Positions 10,201-14,804 of a stretch of DNA of 14,975 nucleotides are shown in pieces (the first letter of the stretch is position 1; each line of letters starts with the position of its first letter). A program made the translations under genes and the position numbers. Under the pieces are notes generated by a model. It saw nothing but the letters and a program-made list of their open reading frames with translations. It made no database searches and was not told where the DNA came from. Source of the DNA: Dunaliella salina (lineage: Eukaryota; Chlorophyta; Chlorophyceae; Chlamydomonadales; Dunaliellaceae); assembly GCA_002284615.2 (NCBI GenBank), contig MU069451.1:62312-77286 (forward strand), read 5' to 3'.

Positions 10201-13148
10201 CATTAAAAGCATACCTTGTATAAGCTATGGAGAAGATTACAGGAAGTGTAAGAGAGGCAGAAAGGGGCCGCAGCTTGACGATTGTGCTTGGGGTCCTTGG
10301 AGGACATGAGGCCCAGCATAATCACTGAGAGAAAAAGAAAGGACCAAAAAAAGCAAGGTCCACAACTTGGCATTGGTACCTCGTATACCTTGAGGACACG
10401 AGGCCTTTCACAGCAATAGGGAGGGGCAGAAACCCCCACAGGATGGAAGGTAGAGTTGCAAAGTATGATGCAGGTGCCTGAAGTCCTTCCTTCAAGAACA
10501 TTAGGCCCTTTGAAATCTTGCAGAGGACAACCTGACACATGGGTGGTAAAGGTCCACAGCTCAGCACCGGTGCTTGAAAATTTGAAAGAGCATGAGGTGT
10601 GGGGTAGATGCACAAAGGTGGGGCTCAAGGTGCAGCGTTAAAGAGGAGGCTGCTGAGCGCAGACGCTGCTTGAAGCAAAAACAAAGTGCAGCTGCCTTGA
10701 TTGCACCAAAAAAGCACACAAGGAGTGTGCTCTTGCGCAAAGTGTGTCCTTTGCGCACCACTTAAGCTTAGCAGTGTAAACAGGAGCGTGACGAGCGCGC
10801 GAGGGCCATCCTCTCGGTACACCAAGCCTTGCAGGCCTTGCAAATAGGGAGTTAGCGATGACAGAGTGTTCTGTTAAACAGGAAGGTGGTGATAGTGCAC
10901 GGCATGGGTTCTTCCTGCTCCAAGCCTTGCAGTGAGGGAGGCAAGGATGACAAAGCGTGCTGTTCAACAGGAAGGTGGCGATGGTGCAAGGCATGCGTTC
11001 TCTGTGCTCTGAGCCTGGCAGGGAGGAAGCAACAATGATGGAGCGTATTGTTCAACTGGAGGGTGATGAGTGTGCGAGGAGTGCGTCCTTCCTTTCCCAG
11101 GGTGTAGGACTACATTGTTTCCCTTGCACTGTTTCTTCCCTTATCTTGTTTCTTCCCTCTTTGCCCTAATATTGTTTTTTCCCTCTTTGTCCTAGGTACT
11201 GCAGGACCTTGACAACAAGTTTGGCTGAAAAAGCTCGGGACGCAACAGAGAGGGAGCATGCTGTTAAACTGCTGTGTGATGTGCGCAAGAGGAAATAAAA
11301 AAGCGCAAGAGGAGTCTGTTGACAGCACACAACCTGGTCGCCAAAACAGCAATAAAAGTGCGTCGTTTGCGTACGAAGCCAGGCAGTGATGGTGTCACCA
11401 GCACTGGCGTGTGCTATGGCTGCCAAGAGGGCAATTTGCATGTACCCTTAGCGCGCAAAGCCAGGTACTGAGGGCGTCACTGGCACTGGCGTGTGCTGCG
11501 GCTGCCAAAAGGGCAGCTTGCGTGTGTCAAGTTTGCGCGTAAAACCTAGAAGTCAGGGTGTTACTAGCAATAAAGCGTATTGCGTGCCAGGGTTTGTCCC
11601 AGAATCCAAACAAAAAGGGCGTGAAGATGAGGAGCCAGGCACTGCGCTGCATTTTTGTTCCAGATAACTAAGGACCTGCGTCCCAAAATCCAAACAAAAT
11701 AGGCGTGAGGATGATGGACCAGGCACTGCGCTGCATTCATGTATCACGAAATAATGAACCTGCGTGTAAAAACCTGCTGTTGATTATAAACCTGCGAGTC
11801 TGCATTGGTGGCAGATCAGCATGCTGCTAAGAGCAGGGAAGCAAAAGGCAACTTTCCATTGGATTTTAATTAAAACCGTCAAAGCTGTAGCCGATGCAGA
11901 AAAAAATAATTTCACTTCATGGTGCGAGACATGAGGGGCGCTTAAGTCTAGCACCAGCATAACAGGCCCGCCGCTCCTGACCTCCTGAGACAAACATGCT
12001 GCCAACAGGGGCCAATGGCAGAGAGCACCTCTGCAGGTCCCCATGGCGCTCAACTTGGAAGTGAGGAAATTCCGGTTCCGGCACTGCAGGCTCCCCATTC
12101 CTACTTCCATACAAACATGCTGCCAACAGCAAAACGGCAATGAGCATCTCCACACACCCGCATGGTGCTCAAATTGAGGGGAGAGAGTCCTGGTTCCACC
12201 ACTGTACGCTTCCTGTTCCTGACCTCCAGACAAATGCTGCAGGACGGCAATGGGCATCTCTGCAAGCCCCCATGGTGCTCGATTCAAAGGGAGCAAATTC
12301 TGATTACAGCGCCCTAGGCCCCTTGCTAGGACCTCAGGCAAACAACATTACGGCACTGAGCACCTCCTCTTACCCGCATGGTGCTAGACATGAGGGGCGC
12401 AAACTCTGACTCCAGCACTGCGGGCTCTTCATTCCTGACCTCCAGCTTCCCAGGCCTGAATTTGCCCTGCACATACCGAGCAGGACACACTCAACTGAGC
12501 TCAGTTCAGCAGAGAGCCAGAAATACAGAGCTCCCTGACCTCCAGCACACAGTTACTGTGCTGCATAGCATGTTGCAGCAGAACTGCATTGCATACCGTC
12601 ACAGCGCTGCATAGCATACCGTCACAGCGATGCAGAGCATACTGAGTCAGCGTTGCATAGCACACTGTGGAAGTGCTGCGTGGCATATACTTTGACAGCG
12701 CTGCGTAGCATACTGTGACAGCAAGGTATGGCATATTGTTAAGGTGCGGGATGTAATATTAAATTTGGGAAAATCCTTTCTACTATAATATTACAGTGTA
12801 ATATTACAGTAATATTCAAGTGCCATCCCGCACCTAAGTAGTAAGGTAAGTAATATTAATGTAATATTACAGTAGAAGTAACATTACAGAGCAATCCTGC
12901 ACCTTACATATTGTATTAGTGCTGCATAGCACATCTTGCGCATATATGAGCAATTATGGAGACAGAAATCACCTCAAGCTCGAGCTATATGTTCGCCTAA
13001 GATTCCGTCAGCAAGCACAGTGCATGGACTAAAAAGTAGAATCTGGACAAGGTGGTCTGAGCAATTTTAAGTGCAAACCACTGAAGCTCCTTATCCATAA
13101 TGTCCAGCTTCCCAGACCTGCGCTTGACCTACATACACAGCAACTTTG

Positions 13149-13234
<86 letters not shown>

Positions 13235-13643
13235 CCTTAGTCATTATGCGTTATGCATTACTCATTCTGAAGGAAAAAGCTGAAACACACAGCCTAAACA
13301 CATGGAGTTTGCTAACACGTCGTGTTGCAAGCACGGCAAAGCCTGTGAAGTGAATTGCACAGGCTACCCAGTCCTCAACAGGGCCCCTGGGCTCACAGCA
13401 CAGCACGGCAGGACAAAAGATCATGACATTGCGAAGTCCCAACTTAGTCACCTCGGGAAAACAGCACAACATAATCAGCTCGATCGAGCTGAGCAGATTT
13501 ATCTATAGCACAGCAGGCATCCAGCATGGCAGCCACTTGTGCAGGCGCCACGCAAATGCCACGTCATGAGTGTAGAATTGCTTTCAACCAATCCCACGCA
13601 CGCATGCACGCACGCACACATGCACGCGAACACACAGATTTAG

Positions 13644-13697
<54 letters not shown>

Positions 13698-13808
13698 AAT
13701 CGGCCATCCCTGCTTACTTTGCGCGCGCGCTCCTCCTTCTTGCCATCCAGCACCAACAGAGGCCCATCATCCACTGCAGCAGCTGCTGCTGCAGATGCTG
13801 CGCCCGCC
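43..13808 (-). CDS. MOR1: XMAP215/MOR1/CKAP5-family microtubule polymerase, internal part (linker plus TOG domain), eight exons, partial at both ends
   Basis: Coding segments in gene order are 13808-13718, 12466-12374, 8476-8364, 7286-7185, 5216-5153, 4363-4280, 2406-2307 and 171-43: 776 nt, 258 residues. Seen: every intron is GT-AG, and phases match at all seven junctions (0, 0, 2, 2, 0, 0, 1), with split codons giving Arg, Lys and Gly that fit the family. Known: XMAP215 proteins (plant MOR1, animal CKAP5, yeast Stu2/Alp14) carry arrays of TOG domains made of HEAT repeats that bind alpha/beta-tubulin and speed microtubule plus-end growth in the cytoplasm and spindle. Diagnostic stretches are FSKDFKHQCQAVDLL, ANTQMLVKVLDLLKEIF, LPVLVEKAGHNQ, DGLESKNNKTR and IGERDQAQRSAAL, each matching the same position in MOR1/CKAP5. 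Order and spacing fit the last canonical TOG (TOG5) and the linker before it; the TOG number is less certain than the family. No start or stop codon is present. The introns are extremely repeat-rich. Confidence 0.92.
172..442. repeat. Degenerate copies of exon H 5' edge plus (TTA)n
   Basis: Part of intron 7. On the minus strand the first bases upstream of exon H (CCCTGGTTTTGTGAGTGCAG) recur in the large array at 1080-1760, and 355-415 holds another diverged copy of exon H's start (GGCATCAAGGCTGCAGGTGG). A pure (TTA)n tract of about 86 bases separates them. Confidence 0.7.
225..310. repeat. (TTA)n microsatellite
   Basis: About 28 uninterrupted TTA/ATT trinucleotides; TAA/AAU repeats on the transcript strand. 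It lies 54 nt upstream of the exon H acceptor. Confidence 0.97.
443..1031. mobile_element. 589 bp inverted-repeat element (hAT-type MITE candidate)
   Basis: Terminal inverted repeats TAGGGATGGCCAATTCCAT (left) and its complement (right, one mismatch over 19 bases). The TAGGGATGGCC terminus is like hAT superfamily ends. No transposase reading frame is visible, so it would be non-autonomous. Eight-base flanks CACACGCA and TAGACACA match at only 5 of 8 positions, so a target duplication is not established. It lies within the exon H acceptor-copy array, with copies on both sides. Confidence 0.7.
1080..1760. repeat. 33-bp minisatellite seeded by exon H acceptor edge
   Basis: Tandem array with a basic unit of about 33 bases. 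On the transcript strand each unit reads like GTGAGTGCAGGCATCGAGG followed by CTGTCGCTGGTTTT. It reproduces the real exon H acceptor region, where GTGAGTGCAG is followed by the exon's first bases GCATCAAG. A longer copy at about 1560-1660 extends well into exon H (GCATCAAGACAGCAGGTGG and on). Because 33 is a multiple of three, long open frames with an 11-residue period appear on both strands; they are by-products. Contains roughly 15 decoy AG|GC acceptors. Confidence 0.88.
1761..1934. other. Intron 7 spacer, degenerate exon H copy
   Basis: Up to about 1830 there is one more diverged copy of the exon H edge (CATTCATGGCGCGCACACTG and following). The remainder to 1934 is AT-richer unique-looking sequence with nothing I recognise. 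Confidence 0.5.
1935..2306. repeat. Tandem copies of exon G 3' edge plus donor
   Basis: On the transcript strand, units of about 36-60 bases each contain a version of the real exon end and donor, CTATACAGGCCAGCAG|GTGCGC, for example CTGTACAGGCCAGCAG|GTGTGC. About nine copies decay with distance from exon G. Most keep an AG|GT that could act as a decoy donor. Confidence 0.85.
2307..2406 (-). CDS. MOR1: Exon G: fifth HEAT repeat of the TOG domain
   Basis: 100 nt, 33 codons plus the first base of a split Gly codon. Starts DGLESKNNKTRVVCADEL and continues AALIERHGPSLYRPA. The SKN-x-x-x-R signature is shared with MOR1 (LRSKNNRTR) and CKAP5 (TKSKNSKQR). The acceptor CTTTTCCAG is the only one here with a fair pyrimidine tract. 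The donor is GCAG|GTGCGC. The exon's 3' edge and donor are repeated about nine times in 1935-2306, so donor choice among near-identical sites is an open question. I chose 2307 because it preserves the frame into exon H and is the copy attached to full coding sequence. Confidence 0.91.
2437..2572. repeat. 17-bp tandem repeat, eight perfect-register copies
   Basis: Unit GTGTCACTCAAGATGAG with variants at two positions (C/A and T/C), exactly 8 x 17 bases. The seed is the intron end just upstream of exon G, which contains the same TCACTCAAG core next to the branch-point region. There are no spacers between units. Confidence 0.95.
2573..3095. repeat. Degenerate copies of exon G acceptor region
   Basis: Several copies, at roughly 2600, 2665, 2725, 2825 and 3000, of the sequence preceding and including the exon G acceptor. 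The clearest, on the minus strand at about 2998-3030, ends GCTTTTCAG|GAC, against the real CTTTTCCAG|GAT. They carry decoy acceptors but no exon G coding beyond the first bases. Confidence 0.7.
3150..4130. repeat. About 270-bp tandem repeat in intron 6
   Basis: Three to four long units. The landmark AATCAGCTTGCAG recurs near 3310, 3587 and 3852, and CCCAAAGGGATC near 3491, 3766 and 4033, giving periods of 265-277. Unlike other arrays here I cannot trace its seed to exon F or G. Open frames of up to 223 codons cross it on the plus strand, but they follow the repeat and resemble no protein I know. Confidence 0.85.
4185..4259. repeat. (CA)n microsatellite, (UG)n on the transcript
   Basis: 75 bases of uninterrupted AC/CA. 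On the gene's strand it is (UG)n starting 20 nt after the exon F donor. Confidence 0.98.
4280..4363 (-). CDS. MOR1: Exon F: fourth HEAT repeat of the TOG domain
   Basis: 84 nt, exactly 28 codons, both junctions phase 0. Reads DKIKADHRELLRLASEV then HPPLRIATYIK. It aligns without gaps to MOR1 EKVREKMRELMKQI and the family's K-x-x-P-Y/F-I motif before the G-x-x-SKN signature of exon G. Acceptor GCAATGCAG; donor ATCAAG|GTCTGC is weak at position +3. A 75-base (UG)n tract begins 20 nt after the donor on the transcript strand. Confidence 0.91.
4364..5152. other. Intron 5: G-rich repeats and CCTTGACC repeat
   Basis: 4400-4580 holds two diverged units of about 72-100 bases with a G-rich core (GGTGGGGGTGGGGGTGGGTG near 4481-4505). 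4745-4880 holds four or five degenerate copies of CTGAACACCTTGACCCGAAT. A short (CA)6 lies at 5021-5033. I see nothing recognisable in 4600-4740 and 4890-5010. Confidence 0.65.
5153..5216 (-). CDS. MOR1: Exon E: short exon, third HEAT helix of the TOG domain
   Basis: 64 nt, one base completing Lys plus 21 codons. Reads MSEYDCRMILP then VLVEKAGHNQ. It matches the MOR1 segment MTEAEAAIFLPCLAEKLGHN and the CKAP5 segment ending LVVKVG. The acceptor GGGCACAG and donor CCAG|GTATGT are both good consensus sites. Donor phase 0 joins directly to DKIK of exon F. It is the smallest exon in the window and lies in DNA that is not obviously repetitive on either side for about 100 bases. Confidence 0.91.
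5217..7184. other. Intron 4: mixed repeats
   Basis: 5600-6165 is a degenerate tandem array of about 100-bp period (landmarks CATGCCAACCAGGT 5611, CATGCCAGCCAGGT 5748, GATGCAAACCATGTG 5849, then near 5952 and 6048), each unit ending in a CAAAAGGxCATGGG-like motif. 6366-6428 is a short tandem repeat of TAATGACCTCAAGGC. 6770-7015 contains diverged copies of exon D's 3' edge, and 7041-7055 a short CA tract. In 5220-5590 and 6430-6750 I recognise nothing. Confidence 0.6.
7185..7286 (-). CDS. MOR1: Exon D: second HEAT repeat of the TOG domain
   Basis: 102 nt: one base, 33 codons, two bases. Reads WCTLRILEANTQ, MLVKVLDLLKEIFGTM and ASRGV, with the split Lys completed by exon E. This is the most recognisable block: CKAP5 has LRFFDTNTSVLMKALEYL and MOR1 has LRFCKSNTTCLLKVLEFL at the same place. 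Acceptor ATGCAG, donor GTCAA|GTGAGT, the strongest donor in the window. Partial copies of its 3' edge (for example GCACGGTGGCCTCCAGG on the minus strand) lie downstream at about 6774-6835 and 6990-7015. Confidence 0.93.
7439..7630. mobile_element. 192 bp palindrome-rich hAT-like MITE with 8-bp TSD
   Basis: Perfect 11-base terminal inverted repeats TAGGGATTGGC / GCCAATCCCTA, flanked by CGCATGAA (7431-7438) and CTCATGAA (7631-7638), which match at 7 of 8 bases as expected for an aged 8-bp hAT target duplication. The interior is stacked AGCGCTATAT-type motifs and a perfect 16-base palindrome at 7531-7546 (CCGACCTATAGGTCGG). It has no coding capacity. Confidence 0.85.
7640..8363. repeat. Tandem copies of exon C 3' edge plus donor
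   Basis: Copies of exon C's last 45 or so bases, donor and intron start, with the landmark CACCTGAAGAGCAGGTCC at 8043 and 8142, a variant at 8242, the real one at 8360, and a diverged one near 7953; periods 99, 100 and 118. Each copy still translates in frame as LPDLFDAALLQLDLLFR followed by GTGTGG, so they are near-perfect decoy donors. 7770-7940 is a more decayed copy. I see nothing else in 7640-7770. Confidence 0.9.
8364..8476 (-). CDS. MOR1: Exon C: first HEAT repeat of the TOG domain
   Basis: 113 nt, 37 codons plus two bases of a split Arg codon completed by exon D. Reads GLMFSKDFKHQCQAVDLL, then REALPDLFDEILSQLDLLF. It matches MOR1 and CKAP5 at the start of TOG5, where the family has SPDFKKQ followed by an amphipathic helix and then LLRW. 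The W after the split Arg is supplied by exon D. Acceptor ATGATGCAG, donor CTTCAG|GTGTGG. This exon is flanked on both sides by arrays of its own edges: 3' copies at about 7850-8363 and 5' copies at 8477-9110 and 9967-10620. Only this copy carries both edges and the right phase. Confidence 0.92.
8477..9110. repeat. Tandem copies of exon C acceptor and 5' edge (proximal block)
   Basis: About four or five units carrying intron end, acceptor and the first 40-50 bases of exon C. On the plus strand the landmark is CTTGGCACTGGTGCTTG, recurring near 8605, 8790, 8880 and 9045, against the real exon at about 8437. Unit length is roughly 90-180 bases. The copies diverge from the real coding sequence after the GTGGAC codons, so they do not encode a full alternative exon. 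Confidence 0.9.
9111..9966. mobile_element. 856 bp inverted-repeat element splitting the exon C array
   Basis: Ends are CAGAGGGGAGTAGCCATT (left) and, inverted, CAGAGGGTAGTAACCATT (right), 16 of 18 matching. The repeat array stops at the left end and resumes just past the right end, consistent with insertion into a pre-existing array. Flanking 8-mers (TAAATAAT, GAAAACAA) do not match well. No transposase is visible; open frames of up to 125 codons match nothing I know. A long hairpin lies near the right end. Confidence 0.65.
9819..9932. repeat. Inverted repeat (hairpin), 32-bp arms
   Basis: Arms 9819-9850 and 9901-9932 are complementary at 30 of 32 positions (core CTCAAAAACGCATGGATG), with a 50-base loop; weaker pairing continues inward. 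It lies within the 856 bp element. Confidence 0.9.
9967..10620. repeat. Exon C acceptor-edge copies (distal block)
   Basis: Further diverged units of the exon C 5'-edge array, with landmarks near 10010, 10085, 10275, 10360, 10475 and 10555. Divergence from the real exon rises with distance, to more than 2 kb from the acceptor they resemble. Confidence 0.8.
10740..11760. repeat. 80-100 bp tandem arrays of unknown seed in intron 2
   Basis: Three adjoining arrays. In 10770-11090 the landmark is CTGTTAAACAGGAAGGTGG and variants, period about 90. In 11340-11560 the landmark is CACTGGCGTGTGCT, period 83. In 11580-11745 AATCCAAACAAAA and CCAGGCACTGCGCTGCAT recur about 97 bases apart. None resembles exon B or C. 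Pyrimidine-rich plus-strand sequence sits between them at 11110-11197. Confidence 0.75.
11900..12373. repeat. Tandem copies of exon B 3' edge plus donor
   Basis: Four diverged units plus the real exon edge. The plus-strand landmark CATGGTGCTC (complement of the exon's AGCACCATG before the donor) occurs at 11918, 12042, 12161, 12271 and, in the real exon, 12377; periods 124, 119, 110 and 106. Similarity extends back through most of exon B's second half. The donor is mutated in most copies. Confidence 0.88.
12374..12466 (-). CDS. MOR1: Exon B: linker to first helix of the TOG domain
   Basis: 93 nt, exactly 31 codons, both junctions phase 0. Reads GKFRPGKLEVRNEEP followed by AVLESEFAPLMSSTMR. 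This fits the MOR1 linker K-F-E-x-x-R-P-E-Q followed by the acidic helix leading into the TOG core. Joined to exon C, the spacing from this helix to the FSKDF motif equals that recalled for MOR1 with no gap, so no exon is missing from the 3.9 kb intron that follows. Acceptor TATGTGCAG, donor CGG|GTAAGA. Degenerate copies of its 3' edge and donor fill 11900-12373, and one copy of its 5' edge lies at 13092-13140. Confidence 0.87.
12545..12735. repeat. 24-34 bp tandem repeat (GCTGCATAGCATAC)
   Basis: Six to seven degenerate units of ACAGCGCTGCATAGCATAC. The same motif continues after the neighbouring MITE (GCTGCATAGCAC at about 12919), so the MITE inserted into this array. Confidence 0.85.
12740..12906. 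mobile_element. 167 bp MITE with perfect 8-bp target duplication
   Basis: Flanked by CATATTGT at 12732-12739 and again at 12907-12914. Terminal inverted repeats TAAGGTGCGGGAT / ATCCTGCACCTTA match at 12 of 13. The interior is rich in palindromic TAATATTA/GTAATATTAC motifs. An extra internal terminus-like sequence ATCCCGCACCTAA at about 12823-12835 suggests an internal duplication or a nested half-copy. The 8-bp duplication points to hAT. Confidence 0.93.
13092..13140. repeat. Single copy of exon B acceptor edge
   Basis: On the minus strand it reads TATGTAGGTCAAGCGCAGG then TCTGGGAAGCTGGA, matching exon B's acceptor and start (TATGTGCAGGGCAAATTCAGG, then CCTGGGAAGCTGGA). It lies about 630 bases upstream of the real acceptor. 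Confidence 0.8.
13150..13232. repeat. (CA)n microsatellite
   Basis: About 41 uninterrupted CA units, (UG)n on the transcript, in the middle of intron 1. The rest of intron 1 (13235-13640) shows nothing I recognise. Confidence 0.98.
13646..13694. repeat. (CA)n microsatellite just after the exon A donor
   Basis: About 24 CA units; on the transcript (UG)n starts 23 nt downstream of the exon A donor. Confidence 0.98.
13718..13808 (-). CDS. MOR1: Exon A: Ala-rich and charged linker before the TOG domain
   Basis: 91 nt, one split-codon base plus 30 codons. It opens with an alanine run (AGAASAAAAAA) and continues VDDGPLLVLDGKKEERARK. The second half resembles the plant MOR1 linker around its LL...K..NKEDRER segment. 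The acceptor is CACTTGCAG and the donor is AAA|GTAAGC, phase 0 into exon B. The incoming phase requires the preceding exon to end with two codon bases; I could not place that exon. The alanine codons are a GCN run that is also copied at 13885-13918 and 14045-14078. A (UG)n tract starts 23 nt past the donor. Confidence 0.82.
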
Positions 13809-14160
13809 CTGCAAGTGGACACCAGCAGGATTGCACAAAAATAGCTTGTTGAGCAACAGAAGAGACCCATCATCCACTGCTGCTGCTGCTGCTGCAGATG
13901 CTGCGCCTGCCCTGCAAGTTGACACAGCCTGCAGGTTGACTCAGCAAGTGGACACAGCAAGTTGACACAGTTATGTGTGCTCTGGTCCGGAACATGTGTG
14001 TTTGAAGGCATTCGTTGGAAGGCTAGTGTTTGAAGGCTTGGAAGGCTGCTGCAGATGCTGCGCCCACCCTGCAAATTGACACAGGAAGCTGACACAGCAA
14101 TGCTCTAATCCCGGACATGTGATTTTGAAGGTTTGTATTTGAAGGCTTGTGTTTGCCTCA
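13809..14160. repeat. Copies of exon A acceptor edge
   Basis: Two copies of intron end, acceptor and alanine-coding start of exon A, at 13885-13918 and 14045-14078 (plus-strand core GCAGATGCTGCGCC followed by CCCTGCAA), plus short GTTTGAAGGC repeats. The first copy includes a version of the VDDG-coding bases. Confidence 0.85.
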
Positions 14161-14380
14161 ACTCCTCCCACGGCCAGGACCAGCAAGTTGGTGAATTTGC
14201 ATGCTCAGTCAGTGTATGAGCTTTGGCTCCACTTCCTTGGTGGTCGGCAGCTGATGGGCACAGGCACACAAGCCGTGGACTCTTTGGTAGACTTCAATGG
14301 GGCAAGGTGTAGACTCCAGCAGGCACAGACGCGCACTTTGCAGGCTTCTTCGGAGAGCAATGACAGTTAGCACTTCCTCC
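14161..14380. other. Non-repetitive segment, possible unplaced upstream exon
   Basis: The only stretch upstream of exon A that is not tandem repeat. On the minus strand it contains a branch-like GTGCTAACTG followed 20 or so bases later by CTCCGAAG, then codons readable as KPAKCASVPAG, which has linker-like composition. I find no convincing donor in the phase exon A requires and no family match, so I do not call it coding. Confidence 0.3.
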
Positions 14381-14735
14381 ACTGAGCATGCTCAGCAAGG
14401 TTAGAAGTGCAGAGGCTCTGCTCACAGAGTTTCTCTGCCCACTGCTCCACTGAGCATGCTCATCAAGGTTTGAAGTGCAGGAGGCCTCCACTGAGCGTGC
14501 TCAGCAAGGTTTGAAGTGCAGTTGGCTCGGCTCACAGAGTTTCTCTGCTCACTGCTCCACTGAGCATGCTCAGCAAGGTTTGAAGTGCAGGAGGCCTCCA
14601 CTGTGCATGCTCAGCAAGGTTTGAAGTGCAGGAGGCTTGGCTCACCGTTTCTCTGCCCACTGCTCCACTGAGCATGCTCAGCAAGGTTTGCAGTGCAGGA
14701 GGCTTGGCTCACAGAGTTTCTCTGCCCACTGCTCT
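14381..14735. repeat. 60-75 bp tandem array with donor-like motif
   Basis: Five or six units of CACTGAGCATGCTCAGCAAG, then GTTTGAAGTGCAGGAGGC, often followed by CTCACAGAGTTTCTCTGCCC. On the minus strand the last part reads GGGCAGAGAAACTCT|GTGAGC, donor-like, and by analogy with the other arrays may derive from an exon edge near 14715-14740 that I cannot confirm. Each unit holds the palindrome TGAGCATGCTCA. Confidence 0.88.
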
Positions 14736-14804
14736 CCTGTGCGGCAGGCAGAGTGCTGTCATTGAAGCATGAGCCTTTCACACAACCTCGCCCTTGAACA
14801 TAAC

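Noticed and set aside
11166..11441. Minus-strand open frame containing AKLVVKVLQYLGQ, reminiscent of a TOG helix
   Set aside because: The B-to-C junction already matches the family without a gap, no donor follows, and the acceptor-like signals there are on the plus strand.
14161..14370. Plus-strand 73-codon frame
   Set aside because: No splice signals, family similarity or codon bias to support it; the strand is antisense to the confirmed gene.
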